From Chloromonas sp. AAM2 (taxonomy: Eukaryota; Chlorophyta; Chlorophyceae; Chlamydomonadales; Chlamydomonadaceae), in NCBI GenBank assembly GCA_004335635.1, contig QAXH01006287.1, forward strand, positions 22,779 to 58,011: a DNA stretch of 35,233 bases, given 5' to 3'. A program made the translations under genes and the position numbers. The notes under the pieces are model-generated. The model ran no database searches, was not told the origin of the DNA, and saw only the letters and a list, made by a program, of their open reading frames with translations. Of the stretch, positions 21,826 to 31,804 are shown in pieces (positions within the stretch are counted from its first letter, which is position 1; each line of letters starts with the position of its first letter).

Positions 21826-24800
21826 TTACACTCCGTCGCGGATGTCGTAGGGAGGCCTGTCGGGGGTGCCTGGGGCAGGTCCCAGGTACTCATTGGTCCA
21901 CATGCCGTGTAGCCCTGCATGCATGCAGTCACATCCTGGGATCATGAGCTGCTTCAGAGCATGAGTGCATGCAGTTGGTGCAGTTGTGTGCAGACCATGC
22001 TCCGGGCCGATCGAATCTATGGAAACATCGAGTATCCGATGACACCGCTGAAAAAGCGAGTCAGTCTATAACCATGCACAGAAGCAGCAGCACTTGCCAA
22101 GCTTGCTGACCAAAACCACACCATTGTCGGTTACAGAAGTAACCACTGCACGTGGCCCACCTGCAGGCACGTGGTGGTTGTCGAGGTGGACGGTGGCCAC
22201 GGGCCCCTCTGACAGGCGCTGCGCGTCTAGGATGACGAGGGAGGAGCGAGTGTGCTCGGAATCAAACAACTGCAGACAAACACCACCAGTAACTCGGTAA
22301 TGAGGAATGCTGGGCATCCCGAACTCTATTGGGTGGTCGACAAAATAAACATTGACACTCTAACTCCTGCAGTGTGTTGCCGCAGCCCCAGATTCCTGTC
22401 AGTGTACTCGTGCTGTGTACCGCACACCTATCTTGATTTCTGGGCCACGCAGTCGCCCTACTAACTCACTAGTGAATGACGTGAATTGAGCGCGGGTGAC
22501 TGGCCTGCTGAACACACAACCTCGCCTATCAGTGTGCGGCGACATGTGCGGCGACATGTCCGCCGACATGTGCGGCAACATGTGCGGCGACATGCATGCA
22601 CTGACCCATGTACCGTTTCCCATCAACTGCTCTGCACTGCACGCACCCAGGTCATGACCCAGCCGTCATCTTCAGCCCTGCCCGCCGTCTCAGCTGTGTC
22701 ACGTGGCACAAAAACGGGTTCCCCCGGGAACATGTAACGGCTGGGGGGCAGCCAGATCTCCTCTTCCACTGCCGAATGATCAAAGGGCTTGCCCACGCCG
22801 TTGCTTGGATCCACAGTCATTTTGACGATTCCCTGCCATGTGGCACACGTGCAGTTCACAGGTGGTTTAAGAGCAACCATATACTCCACACGTCAATTCG
22901 TTCATTTCAGGTCCTTTGTAAGTCAGTCACATGCGAGTGCCAGGAACAACTTGGGTGTCGTTTTATGTTCATCATACCTGATTACATGGCCAAAACGTAA
23001 AAACAACGAATAGGGTGACCACCAACAAGTACACGGCTAAAATCAATTGCCATGCCCCCTATGGCTGATCTGGGTCCATGTGGCTCACTTGATTGGGTCC
23101 AAAGAAGGCTCCAAAACAAGAATGAAAAAAGTTGAATAACCGTTACCAAGTAACCGCCAGTCCCACGTGCATCATGTGGCTTACCTGGTTCGGGCCAAAG
23201 AAGGCTCCCCCGCGCACCGGGCTGCCCACCATGTACGTGTACCGGTGCGGGCGGCCGACCTTGGACGGGGCGACGATGGGAAACTCACACGAACGGGGTG
23301 TGATGCTGTGACGCAAAACGTACAGAAACGGAATCAGGTACAATCAGGATACTGAGGGGCGGGCTCAAAGCAACACATCCACAAAGGAGCGAGAAGCAGA
23401 ATGGCTGGTACATTCAACATCAGCGTCACGAGCAAGAGGCATTCGACGTCGAGTGTGTCCCCAGTGTAAGATTGACCCCAGTGCCTGAACACCTTCGTCA
23501 CACCCCTCTCAACACTGATCTGGCAACCGCCACGTCACACGTCGTACTCACACTGATCTGGCAACCGCCACGTCACACCCCTCTCAACACTGANNNNNNN
23601 NNNNNNNNNNNNNNNNNNNNNNNNNNNNNNNNNNNNNNNNNNNNNNNNNNNNNNNNNNNNNNNNNNNNNNNNNNNNNNNNNNNNNNNNNNNNNNNNNNNN
23701 NNNNNNNNNNNNNNNNNNNNNNNNNNNNNNNNNNNNNNNNNNNNNNNNNNNNNNNNNNNNNNNNNNNNNNNNNNNNNNNNNNNNNNNNNNNNNNNNNNNN
23801 NNNNNNNNNNNNNNNNNNNNNNNNNNNNNNNNNNNNNNNNNNNNNNNNNNNNNNNNNNNNNNNNNNNNNNNNNNNNNNNNNNNNNNNNNNNNNNNNNCTG
23901 GCAACCGCCACGTCACACGTCGTACTCACACTGATCTGGCAACCGCCACGTCACACGTCGTACTCACACTGATCTGGCAACCGCCGCGTCACACGTCGTA
24001 CTCACACTGATCTCGTCACGGCGGAGGGGTGCACAGGCTTGGACAGGTCCACGGAGATGCGGGAGGGCTCGACCCGCGAGCGCGGGTTGCCGTAGTAGTG
24101 AAGGCCCACAGTGTCAAGTGACTGGCCAAAGTCAATGAACCTGCAGCCATCCATGCATAATAGCTTACACGACACAACACAACACAACATGCCTGCCTGC
24201 AATGATCTGCCCTGCCAACACTTCCTTGCCCAATTCTCGTCCTGCTTCCTTCCTTCTCTGCTTCTCCCCTCCTTCTCATCCTTTTACCTCCTGCCCTGTT
24301 GGTTGTCCCTCACATGACGCAATCACTGCACACTCTGTGCTGCCGCTGTCCCTGTTATTTCCTTTACTTCCTGCCTCCCTGGGCTATCAATAAGCCATTA
24401 GCAAACGCCCAACACACCGTGCCACCATCTGTGAGCGTCCAACACATACTACCCTGCAAACACAGGTGCGGTCATCAGTGCCGTACCCGTTTGACACCGA
24501 GTCCAGCACCAGGTATCTGCCCCCCTCCGCCTCCCATGCGTTGCTGTGGTGGAAAGTGAAGATGGAGGAGCCGGGGATGTCATACGACCGCACGCCGCCT
24601 GCGAGCTCATGAAGCAGATGACTCAACCACCTGGTGTGATGAAGCAGATGACTAAACCACCTGGTGTGATGAAGCAGATGACTAAACCACCTGGTGTGAT
24701 GAAGCAGATGACTAAACCACCTGGTGTGATGAAGCAGATGACTAAACCACCTGGTGTGATGAAGCAGATGACTAAACCACCTGGTGTGATGACTTCTATA

Positions 24801-27800
24801 CATTGTACCAGGGGGCTTGTTAGCGTTTCAACCTATTTTAACAGGGCTTTGTGTAGGCAGGCAGACCAACACATGATGAATTGTGAGGCTGGCAACGCGT
24901 CTGTTTGGATGCGGCAGAAGACTGGCCCATCCGAAGCAGACGTCTAATGAGGCAGAGTGGTCAGTCAGCTACACCACACCACTAAGAACCACCATCAAGC
25001 CTGACATGTTGCGTAGCTGGCTTGTATTGGTCAATCTCAAGCAGTCAACAAATTGGTACCCTTCAGACAGTCACGAGTTGTGCAGTTACATGCCTGAAGA
25101 TTGCCGAAAAGACCGCCTCTCACGAACAGCCCCCCACCTCCCTGACGTGTCCTCTGCATGGTTTCACATCAGGAAGCAGGCATGCATGCCCTCACCATAT
25201 GGCGCTCCCCTGCCCGGGCGTGGAATGAGGTGCAGGCGTGCGGGCTGCGACTCCTGGAAGCGCAGGCACTCCGCCACTGACGCCTTGCCCTGGGGCACAC
25301 TGTGGGCAGATACACAACACACAAACACCCGTGTGATTTGAGAGAGCTAAGTAATTCGTTTCAGGTGAGAGGTAAAGTAAGATTGGAGTCTGACATGTCA
25401 GACATGTGCTTGACTGACATGATGTGTGATGAAGTTGCAAACTGCAGTGTCAGAAGTGCAATGAATACAAAGAAGCGGTCGGCACAGCAAGAGTCCGACT
25501 GGTACGGACAAAAGCGGCCGGACTCATTCGCATGAGAGTGGGCTGGAACCTTGGTGTCCAAACCAGTACTAAAGAAATATGCTGTGTAGTTTCCCTCCCG
25601 CTCTCTGCCTGATTAAATGAACTCACTTCCTGCTGTTGCCCCGGCTGAGCAGCCCTATCTGAACTGAAGGGCATGCAACAACAACAACAACAACAACAGC
25701 ACCTGGCTCTTGCTCCCATGCCGTGCTGAGGTCAGGCCAGTGGCTTAGCAAGGTGTGCATGTCAGACAACCAGGATGCAAGTCAGCCATGCACATGGGCG
25801 CCAAACCATCCAGCCACCAGCCCCTGCTCCCACTCACTCCATGATGAGCCTCATGACGTCCATCTTGACCGGATTCTCCACCACCACATACCAGTGCTCG
25901 CTCACAGCCATGTCGTGGAAGAAACCGAACGCAGCACCTGCACAAGATGTCAAAATCACCATAACATGGCTGATTATCATCACCATTGCGTCGCCATTCC
26001 AATACTGCGGCTTTGCAGCTTGCGGTGCCACAGACCAAACAATCAGCCACGAGTTGGAGCCTTCAGGCACGCCCCAGGGCTGCTGTGGAATCGGATTGTG
26101 GGTGGGATTGCTTTGGCTGTGCTTTCTCTGCCATACGCCTGAATCCCCACTCTCAATCCATCTCTCTCATGTGCACTCCCAACCCCCACTTTTTGATCCA
26201 GGACTCGCCCATCGCAAGGTGCTGGCCAGGCACGATGAAGAGTCCTACTGCTCCTCTAATGCCGGTGGGTGTCCCCACTCACCAGGCAGGATTGTTTGTG
26301 TTCGGTGCAGCAGTGAGAAGTCGCGCGCGTACTCGTAGAAATTCATCTTGGAGTCCCTCCCCCCGTCCACACCCGGTGCAAACATAACCGCACGTGAAGA
26401 GCCATCTTCCTCCTGTGTGCCATACGTGTTACATGCATCACAGAACAGAACGCAAAAGCTGTGATCACAGAATGCATGGAGGCTGACGGTCGCAGATCCA
26501 TGGTAGCACGAGAGTGTGAGACTGATCTTCCTTATCATGTGTTGCTGGCTTGTGTGATGCTTTGCAAACAGTACCTGACGACATGTGATTGGTTTCCAGG
26601 AAACATGTCACACGTGAACCTCACTCTTTTCTCATCACACCTGTGTAATTCTCAGGTGGGCTGCCATGATGGGTTGTGACATGGTGTCCCCGAGGTTGTC
26701 CGGTCCCAAGGTCTCAAGGTTGTCGTCCAGACGGGTAGGGCCACTGGCCTGAGGTGCAAGAAACGGTAAGTAACGGTTTCAAGCTGACGTAGGTAATCTG
26801 GGAGCACATCCAGTGTGAGAGGCTGCAGCTTGAGGTAACACGGAGTGTATGTACACCAACGACATGAAGGTAAGAAGATAAATGCCACATGCATGCCAGA
26901 AGCAAACGCCACATGGATGCCAGAACCGGCTGGCTGTACGTGATCAGCTGGCAATTTGTTCAGGGAGTTGTACCTCTGCTGCTGCTGTAGTGACCGATCA
27001 CGACCCTCACCTCAAACAGGGCAAATGTTTTCCCTCCCCACCGCAGCACATTGGTGTTGGCAGCGTCCTTGACCTGCAATGGCACATGCACGTGAGGAGC
27101 ACTGGCATAATGTAATGGATGATCACGCTCTAGCTGAACTAGAAGCACACATGCATGTGAGGAGGAAACTTCCTGATTCTGAAAGGCAAAGTCATCCAAC
27201 TCAGTTTGATGATCCTCCCTCATCAGAATGCACGGCACAGAGCAAGATGTGTCGGCTCTGGGTTGATCATGGTGAATGAGGAAAGAGTGGTGCGCTGGTT
27301 TGCACTGCTGCAGTGCAAAGTTTGCCCAAAGTTACTAAGCAACTGGCCCTTTAAGCTTCTCTTACATTCAGAATGTCAAAGGGGTTGGTGAGGCGCAGTT
27401 TCCCCAAGAACCCAAAGTCAATGGTGATGCCTCCGCTCTCGAGCACCCCCTTGTTGAAGGATGAGCGGTACTGCTGCTTGCCGGTGCGCTGCGCACACAC
27501 AGATGAGGGGCAAGAGCTGTGGAGCCTCAAGGTGCATTGGAACAAAATTAGAAAAAGTCAGTCTTAGCAGTTGTAACAGTTGTAGCAGGTAGCAAACCCT
27601 AGCCATCACATGCGTCTGACCAAGCTGCTTACCCTCTCGGCAAGGAAGCCCGGAGTGCGGACAAACTTGTTCTGAAAGAATGCCCTGCCCTCGCCATCAA
27701 ATGATAGGCTGCAGATCATCCTGCGGGGCAACACGTGTTGCGAAAGGCTGATTGAGCGACAGACAGTAACACGGATGATGCGGGTCAGTGCTGTGGTTTG

Positions 27801-28638
27801 ATGCAATAGGGTTGCGCCATGCGGTACATGTTGTGAAGGGTTGCCAAGGTGCATCCGCCTGTGACACTGTCATACTTCCCCCAGAAGCAACCCTGTACTA
27901 CCAGTGCACATGTGGCCGGTGAGAGGATGGGGTGAGGGGTTTAAGCTGTGTAAGAATGGTATGGACGATCATTTTAAACAAGTTTAAGGAATTCTGATAA
28001 TGGTATGGGGCAAATGTGTGCGCTCGATGGCCACTCTCACTCACCCGTCACCATCAAATGGATGGGCTAGCGGCTTGCCTCCAACTTCAAAAAGCCCAGG
28101 TCCATTCCTGAGCAGCGTCCCCTGCATGCGCCAGCATGCGTTTGAGGTTTTGGTTGTGTTGGCAATGCCTGTCAGTTGACGCATGACCTTCCTGCTTCTT
28201 GGCCATCCCACAAGCAGAGCACCCACCTTCAGGCCCTCTGGGATTTGGCCATCAATCTGCAGTGCAATAAGGCGAGCACTGGTTGTCTGAGCTGGCACTT
28301 TGCAAGTCACTGTGCGCCACACAACGCTTATGGATGTGTGGGACTGGCAGAAAAATATTTTTGGTCACCTTCTTCACCCAGTAGGCGTGCTCGGTGTATA
28401 GGCTTGTCGAGAAAGCCTTGTTGAAGTGCGAGCCCAGTTCAAGAGCCTCTTCAACATTGGCCGGGACGCGCTGCTGACTGGAAAGGCTTTGAGCGCTTTC
28501 GGGGCTCAGAATCGCCGGGCACAACAGGCGTCTGTTCCCGTGCAGCAAGGCAGGAGCAGCTACCCTGGGTACAGCTGCGCGTCTTGCAGACGAGGGTTTA
28601 CAAGAACGCTGTAGTGGGCCGTGAGTCACACACGACAT
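21826..28638 (-). CDS. Carotenoid cleavage oxygenase (CCD/RPE65 family), probably plastid-targeted
   Basis: Non-heme Fe(II) oxygenase that cleaves carotenoid or apocarotenoid double bonds; the exact substrate cannot be told. Sixteen exons (minus): 28638-28369, 28256-28227, 28121-28045, 27720-27633, 27488-27366, 27073-27011, 26748-26641, 26412-26283, 25937-25838, 25299-25196, 24598-24487, 24140-24006, 23305-23185, 22832-22647, 22269-22161, 21914-21826. Phases agree throughout: 1845 nt, 614 aa, near the family's usual length. Family landmarks include GTLLRNGPGLFEVGG, HPFDGDG, FALFEASG, LETLG, RLHLIPRPG, SCEFPIVAP, EDDGWVMTW and LVILDAQ. The four Fe ligands fit H248 (PIMAAHLR), H304 (GFFHDMA), H381 or H382 (FTFHHSNAWE) and H588 (GLHGMW). 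The first ~50 residues are rich in R, S and A without acids (MSCVTHGPLQRSCKPSSARR), as in a chloroplast transit peptide. The gene shares a 5' spacer with, but is not linked to, PFD2. Confidence 0.95.
22533..22592. repeat. 12-bp tandem repeat
   Basis: Five exact-length units of TGTGCGGCGACA with a few substitutions, in the oxygenase intron between exons 14 and 15 (minus strand). Confidence 0.9.
23495..24016. repeat. 38-bp minisatellite built on a splice donor, with assembly gap
   Basis: 38-bp units occur on both sides of the gap, and each contains, on the minus strand, GATCAGTGTGAGTACGACGT. That is the exon 12/intron donor of the oxygenase gene (exon end at 24006). At least five units are visible and more are probably hidden in the gap. 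A variant ending CACCCCTCTCAACACTGA is at the left edge. Confidence 0.9.
23594..23897. other. Assembly gap (304 N)
   Basis: A run of N inside the 38-bp minisatellite. The true length is unknown, since tandem repeats often collapse. It lies wholly inside an intron, so the oxygenase coding sequence is unaffected. Confidence 0.98.
24609..24790. repeat. 30-bp minisatellite next to a splice acceptor
   Basis: Six 30-bp units containing GATGAAGCAGATGACTAAAC. On the minus strand the array stops about 11 bp before the acceptor of oxygenase exon 11 (24598). It has no stop codon and stays in frame with that exon, encoding HHTRWFSHLL repeats. Confidence 0.92.
25676..25698. repeat. (CAA)n microsatellite
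   Basis: About seven to eight CAA units in the oxygenase intron between exons 9 and 10. Confidence 0.9.
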
Positions 28639-30218
28639 TTCGCTCAAGTACGAGGAGGCGAACTTAGTCTTGATACTAGACGACTCTTGCTTGTGTTCGT
28701 TCTGATCAGGTATTGCGCTTCAGGTGTGGATGCCCGAGGCACTGATGATCATTGCCGTTCTGCAACTCACAATGACGCGATGTCTGGTCATACTCATCGT
28801 TTGCACATTCCAACATCATAACGCCACAGTTGTGGCTGTTCGTGTATTCCCATGAACGTCGACTTTGATATAACGCACCTTGCAGTGAGGATAATGGTGA
28901 AAGTAGAACTGGCTACCCTATCCTGACCTAAGGGTTTCAGAACCTGGAGTGCACGGATCGTTTGAGATAACACGCGAAGACAGAGCTCAGCAGGGCACGC
29001 CGAGTTACATCCTGTTGAAGGGGCCCGTCACTCCATCCTCCTGCCAGTAGTTTTCGTCTACTCTTGACTCAGCTATTTCTGTCGTTGACTAGCACGGTTG
29101 TTGGCATTGGCAGCCGAACGCTCGCGTTCCCAAGTGCTCACGTGCTGACTAGCGTGGAACGTGCCAGTGTCGATCATGTTCCAAAGTAGTGGTCCAAACG
29201 TCCAGGACGTTCCCCTGCAGACGAAAGGGTGCTCAAAATGTTCTGTGCTCGAGTGTCTGATACGAAATTTGCTCTTGCTGCGGAGGAACGAGCGAACCCG
29301 CGGAATTCGCTTGCTGGGTCAGCTACGGCGCTGTCAGTTTTCAGGCACCAGCTTCCTGTGCTACACCTGCAGCCAAGTGCTCGCATGCTGAGTGCATGGG
29401 CTGATACGTGTCGGACCCCGCACAGCTGCACGTCCTGCCCCGCTACGTGTCTGGCGGCCAGTTCTGTGTCTTCACCACAGCCAAAAAAGAAGTTTGCCAG
29501 TTCTGGGACAATTTTGTGAGATGTACAGTGACGTGGTGACAGACCTATTCACACAAGAACTGTCCCAGAAGTGGCAAACTTCAAGTCAGCCTTTTTGCTG
29601 TCTAGTTCTTCTTTTGCTGTCTAGTCATTCAAGTCAGCCGTTCAAGTCAAGGCACCCTGCTTTCAAATTTGCTTTATGGAAATCACACAGAAGTAATGAA
29701 TATTGCAGTACGGGGCATACCAACCAAGAAGCCTTACATGTCTACCAGCCCATACAAACCAAAACGTTCATGGAAACATATCAACAGAACCACATCAGGT
29801 TGTCATCCTGTCACCGGCAGCCTCCTATCCGACACCAACACCCAGTGTACTCCATATGGCATACATAGTCCAAACAGTGTGGTTGCCTAAGGGTTCACTT
29901 ATGCGTGTAAGAATTGCACTCGAAACCTTCTGCCATCAGCACGGCTGGTCCTGGCTGGTGTGGGCATTTGTAACCACAAAATCTGCTGCTGGGTGTTTTT
30001 CTACTGGCGCCGTTACACACAGCCCACCATGCAGACCCACATCAGCTGCCTCATGTCATCCTGTCAGCGGCATTCGCCCCCTTGCAACCAACTCGGCCAT
30101 TCGCAAGCTTGCCAAACAACCAACTGCATGCCACATGCACATTCCACATGCCTCATGCATGGAGTGCAATGCCCATGGACTGGCATGGCATGTGCCCTGC
30201 TCCCAGCTCTGGCTACTG
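28639..30218. other. Spacer upstream of the oxygenase and downstream of PFD2
   Basis: Contains the oxygenase promoter and 5' UTR, the MITE-like element at 29489-29582 and the PFD2 3' UTR. A TGTAA on the minus strand near 30011 is a possible PFD2 polyadenylation signal. No other convincing exon was seen; the long plus-strand frame here is antisense to PFD2 exon 3. Confidence 0.5.
29489..29582. mobile_element. 94-bp MITE-like element made of two dispersed-motif copies
   Basis: The left arm starts GAAGTTTGCCAGTTCTGGGA and the right arm ends with its near-perfect inverse, TCCCAGAAGTGGCAAACTTC. Similarity extends inward (TTTTGTGA against TTCACACAA), leaving a short centre. No clear target-site duplication is visible. 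The six window copies of the arm support an element family, though most are single arms. Confidence 0.6.
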
Positions 30219-31231
30219 CTAGACCAACACGCCCTGTCCTGCTCTGCTGTTTCCGGCCGCCTTGCCCCCGCTGCTGCTCCCCGCCTGCGACTCAGGAGGA
30301 GGGGCATCCAGGGGCCGGCCTTGCCGGTCCACAATCCGGATTTGATGCTTGGTCTGCAGCAGCAGTCGTGCGCAGATGGAATTGTAAGCTGTTGCATTTG
30401 CAGCAGGGGTGCATGCCCATTGTTTACTGCCTACATGGCATGTAGAAGAAGCCTTTCCTTTACCCTCATCTCATGTTATGACAGCCTAATCTGCTGCAAA
30501 AATAGTAAGGGCAGGCCTGATACTGCGCGTGATTGATGGCAGGGGATTCTGCTCAGCTAGACACATGGAAGACATGCATTCAACCAACCTGGCACAGACG
30601 TGTGATTGGCCAATCATACGCCTTCATACAGCAACAACCTCACATCAGAATTGCTGCACAGACCTGGATGTTGTAAGGCTGTCTACACCCTTGCCCACAG
30701 TTCCTTGTCAAACCACGACTTGTGACAGGAATGCTTATGCCTGAGACAAACCTGGAATTCAGTGATTTCTTTTTCAAGTGACTGGTACGTGTCTCCCAAT
30801 GTCTTGACCACTGCTACCAGCTGGTCCTTGTTCCTGAAAACAATAGACATGCATGGCAACTGCACGCACTGCATGCAAAATGCGCCTGGTGTGCATGAGA
30901 GGGGGGCAATGCAAGGCGGAGGATGCAGCGTTGGCAAGCCATGCATGCCACCATGTGGGATGCATCAGAAATTTTTCACGAATTCCACCTACTTGATCAC
31001 GGCAGGCAGGGTTTCCCCAACTGTGCGTTCCACCAGGACCTCTCCAACTAGCCGAAAACATTTGCGCCCTGAGTCCATTGGTTCCAAGGCCTTGATCACT
31101 GACTCATGCTCATCAACCTCCTTTTGCAACTCCTCCAATTTGCTGGCGACACCTTGGAGGCGGGTTCTGCGGGCCTGAAACTCATTAATGATCTCTTTCT
31201 CGCTACGGCTTGCCGCTACTTTGGCTGCCAT
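30219..31231 (-). CDS. PFD2: Prefoldin subunit 2
   Basis: Beta-type subunit of the cytosolic prefoldin chaperone hexamer, which captures nascent actin and tubulin and passes them to the TRiC/CCT chaperonin. Exons (minus): 31231-30993, 30833-30752, 30353-30219; 453 nt, 151 aa, close to the ~150 aa of known subunits. It shows the N-terminal helix (NEFQARRTRLQGVASKLEEL), the beta-hairpin core (GRKCFRLVGEVLVERTVGET), the C-terminal helix (NKDQLVAVVKTLGDTYQSLE) and the family ending (EITEFQ|TKHQIRIV across the last junction, then QGVLV and stop). The first donor is AA|GTAGGT and the last is CAG|GTTTGT; both preserve frame. It is transcribed head-to-head with RPB12. Confidence 0.96.
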
Positions 31232-31636
31232 CCAATCAGCTAGCCTGAGTTGTTAATGAAGCCCCGGACGCGTGAGCGCTTCTGCGATCTCTCCAAACGT
31301 TCAAAGAAGCACGATCAATGGATGGCTTTCTCGTGCAGGAGCTGTCATAGGTGTTGTCTTGCGCACTGATAGCGGTTGTATGCACAGGACTAATCTTGAG
31401 AGAGCGATCATCACATGGGTTCCCATATAGGGTTTTCAGGCAGTTGACAATGAGCACATCCTGCAGTCACAGCTACACATCAAGATCATACGCATAGTGC
31501 CTAGGTGTATTCTAAGGCACGGGCAAGCTAGGCTTCAAATCCTCTACTCTTCAGCTGAAGGCGCAGTTACCGGGCATCTAGCGGCGGCTGCCAGTTCTTC
31601 TACACTGCCCGGCTGAGGCTGGGGGCGCAGGAGATC
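31232..31636. promoter_or_regulatory. Shared bidirectional promoter region of PFD2 and RPB12
   Basis: About 405 bp separate the two start codons of these divergent housekeeping genes, so both promoters and 5' UTRs must lie here unless there are upstream exons. No clear TATA box was seen. Assignment rests on gene geometry only. Confidence 0.6.
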
Positions 31637-31804
31637 ATGAGTGGGCAAGGCGGGTACGTATCCACCAGCGTCCCTTACATATGCGGCAACTGCGGCTCCG
31701 AAGTAGCCATCAAGCCAGGAGACGTCATCCAGTGCAGAGAGTGCGGCTATCGCATTCTGTACAAGAAGCGGACAAAGCGTGTTGTGCAGTTTGAGGCACG
31801 GTGA
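31637..31804 (+). CDS. RPB12: RNA polymerase I/II/III shared subunit RPB12 (RPABC4)
   Basis: Small zinc-ribbon subunit common to all three nuclear RNA polymerases, where it bridges the two largest assembly modules. Single exon, 55 aa, against about 50-70 aa in other eukaryotes. Zinc ligands are C16 and C19 (YICGNCG) and C33 and C36 ([13 protein letters not shown]). The C-terminus [10 protein letters not shown] is the invariant family tail. The ATG at 31637 ([20 protein letters not shown]) is the only in-frame start that gives normal length. The lack of introns contrasts with its neighbours. Confidence 0.97.
   Translation: MSGQGGYVSTSVPYICGNCGSEVAIKPGDVIQCRECGYRILYKKRTKRVVQFEAR

Noticed and set aside
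29703..30536. 277-codon plus-strand open frame
   Set aside because: It covers PFD2 exon 3 in antisense. The PFD2 exon is certain, and the frame has no recognisable content.
31530..31570. tRNA-like GGCTTCAAATCC
   Set aside because: The flanking bases do not pair into a T arm and no D or anticodon arm could be found upstream.
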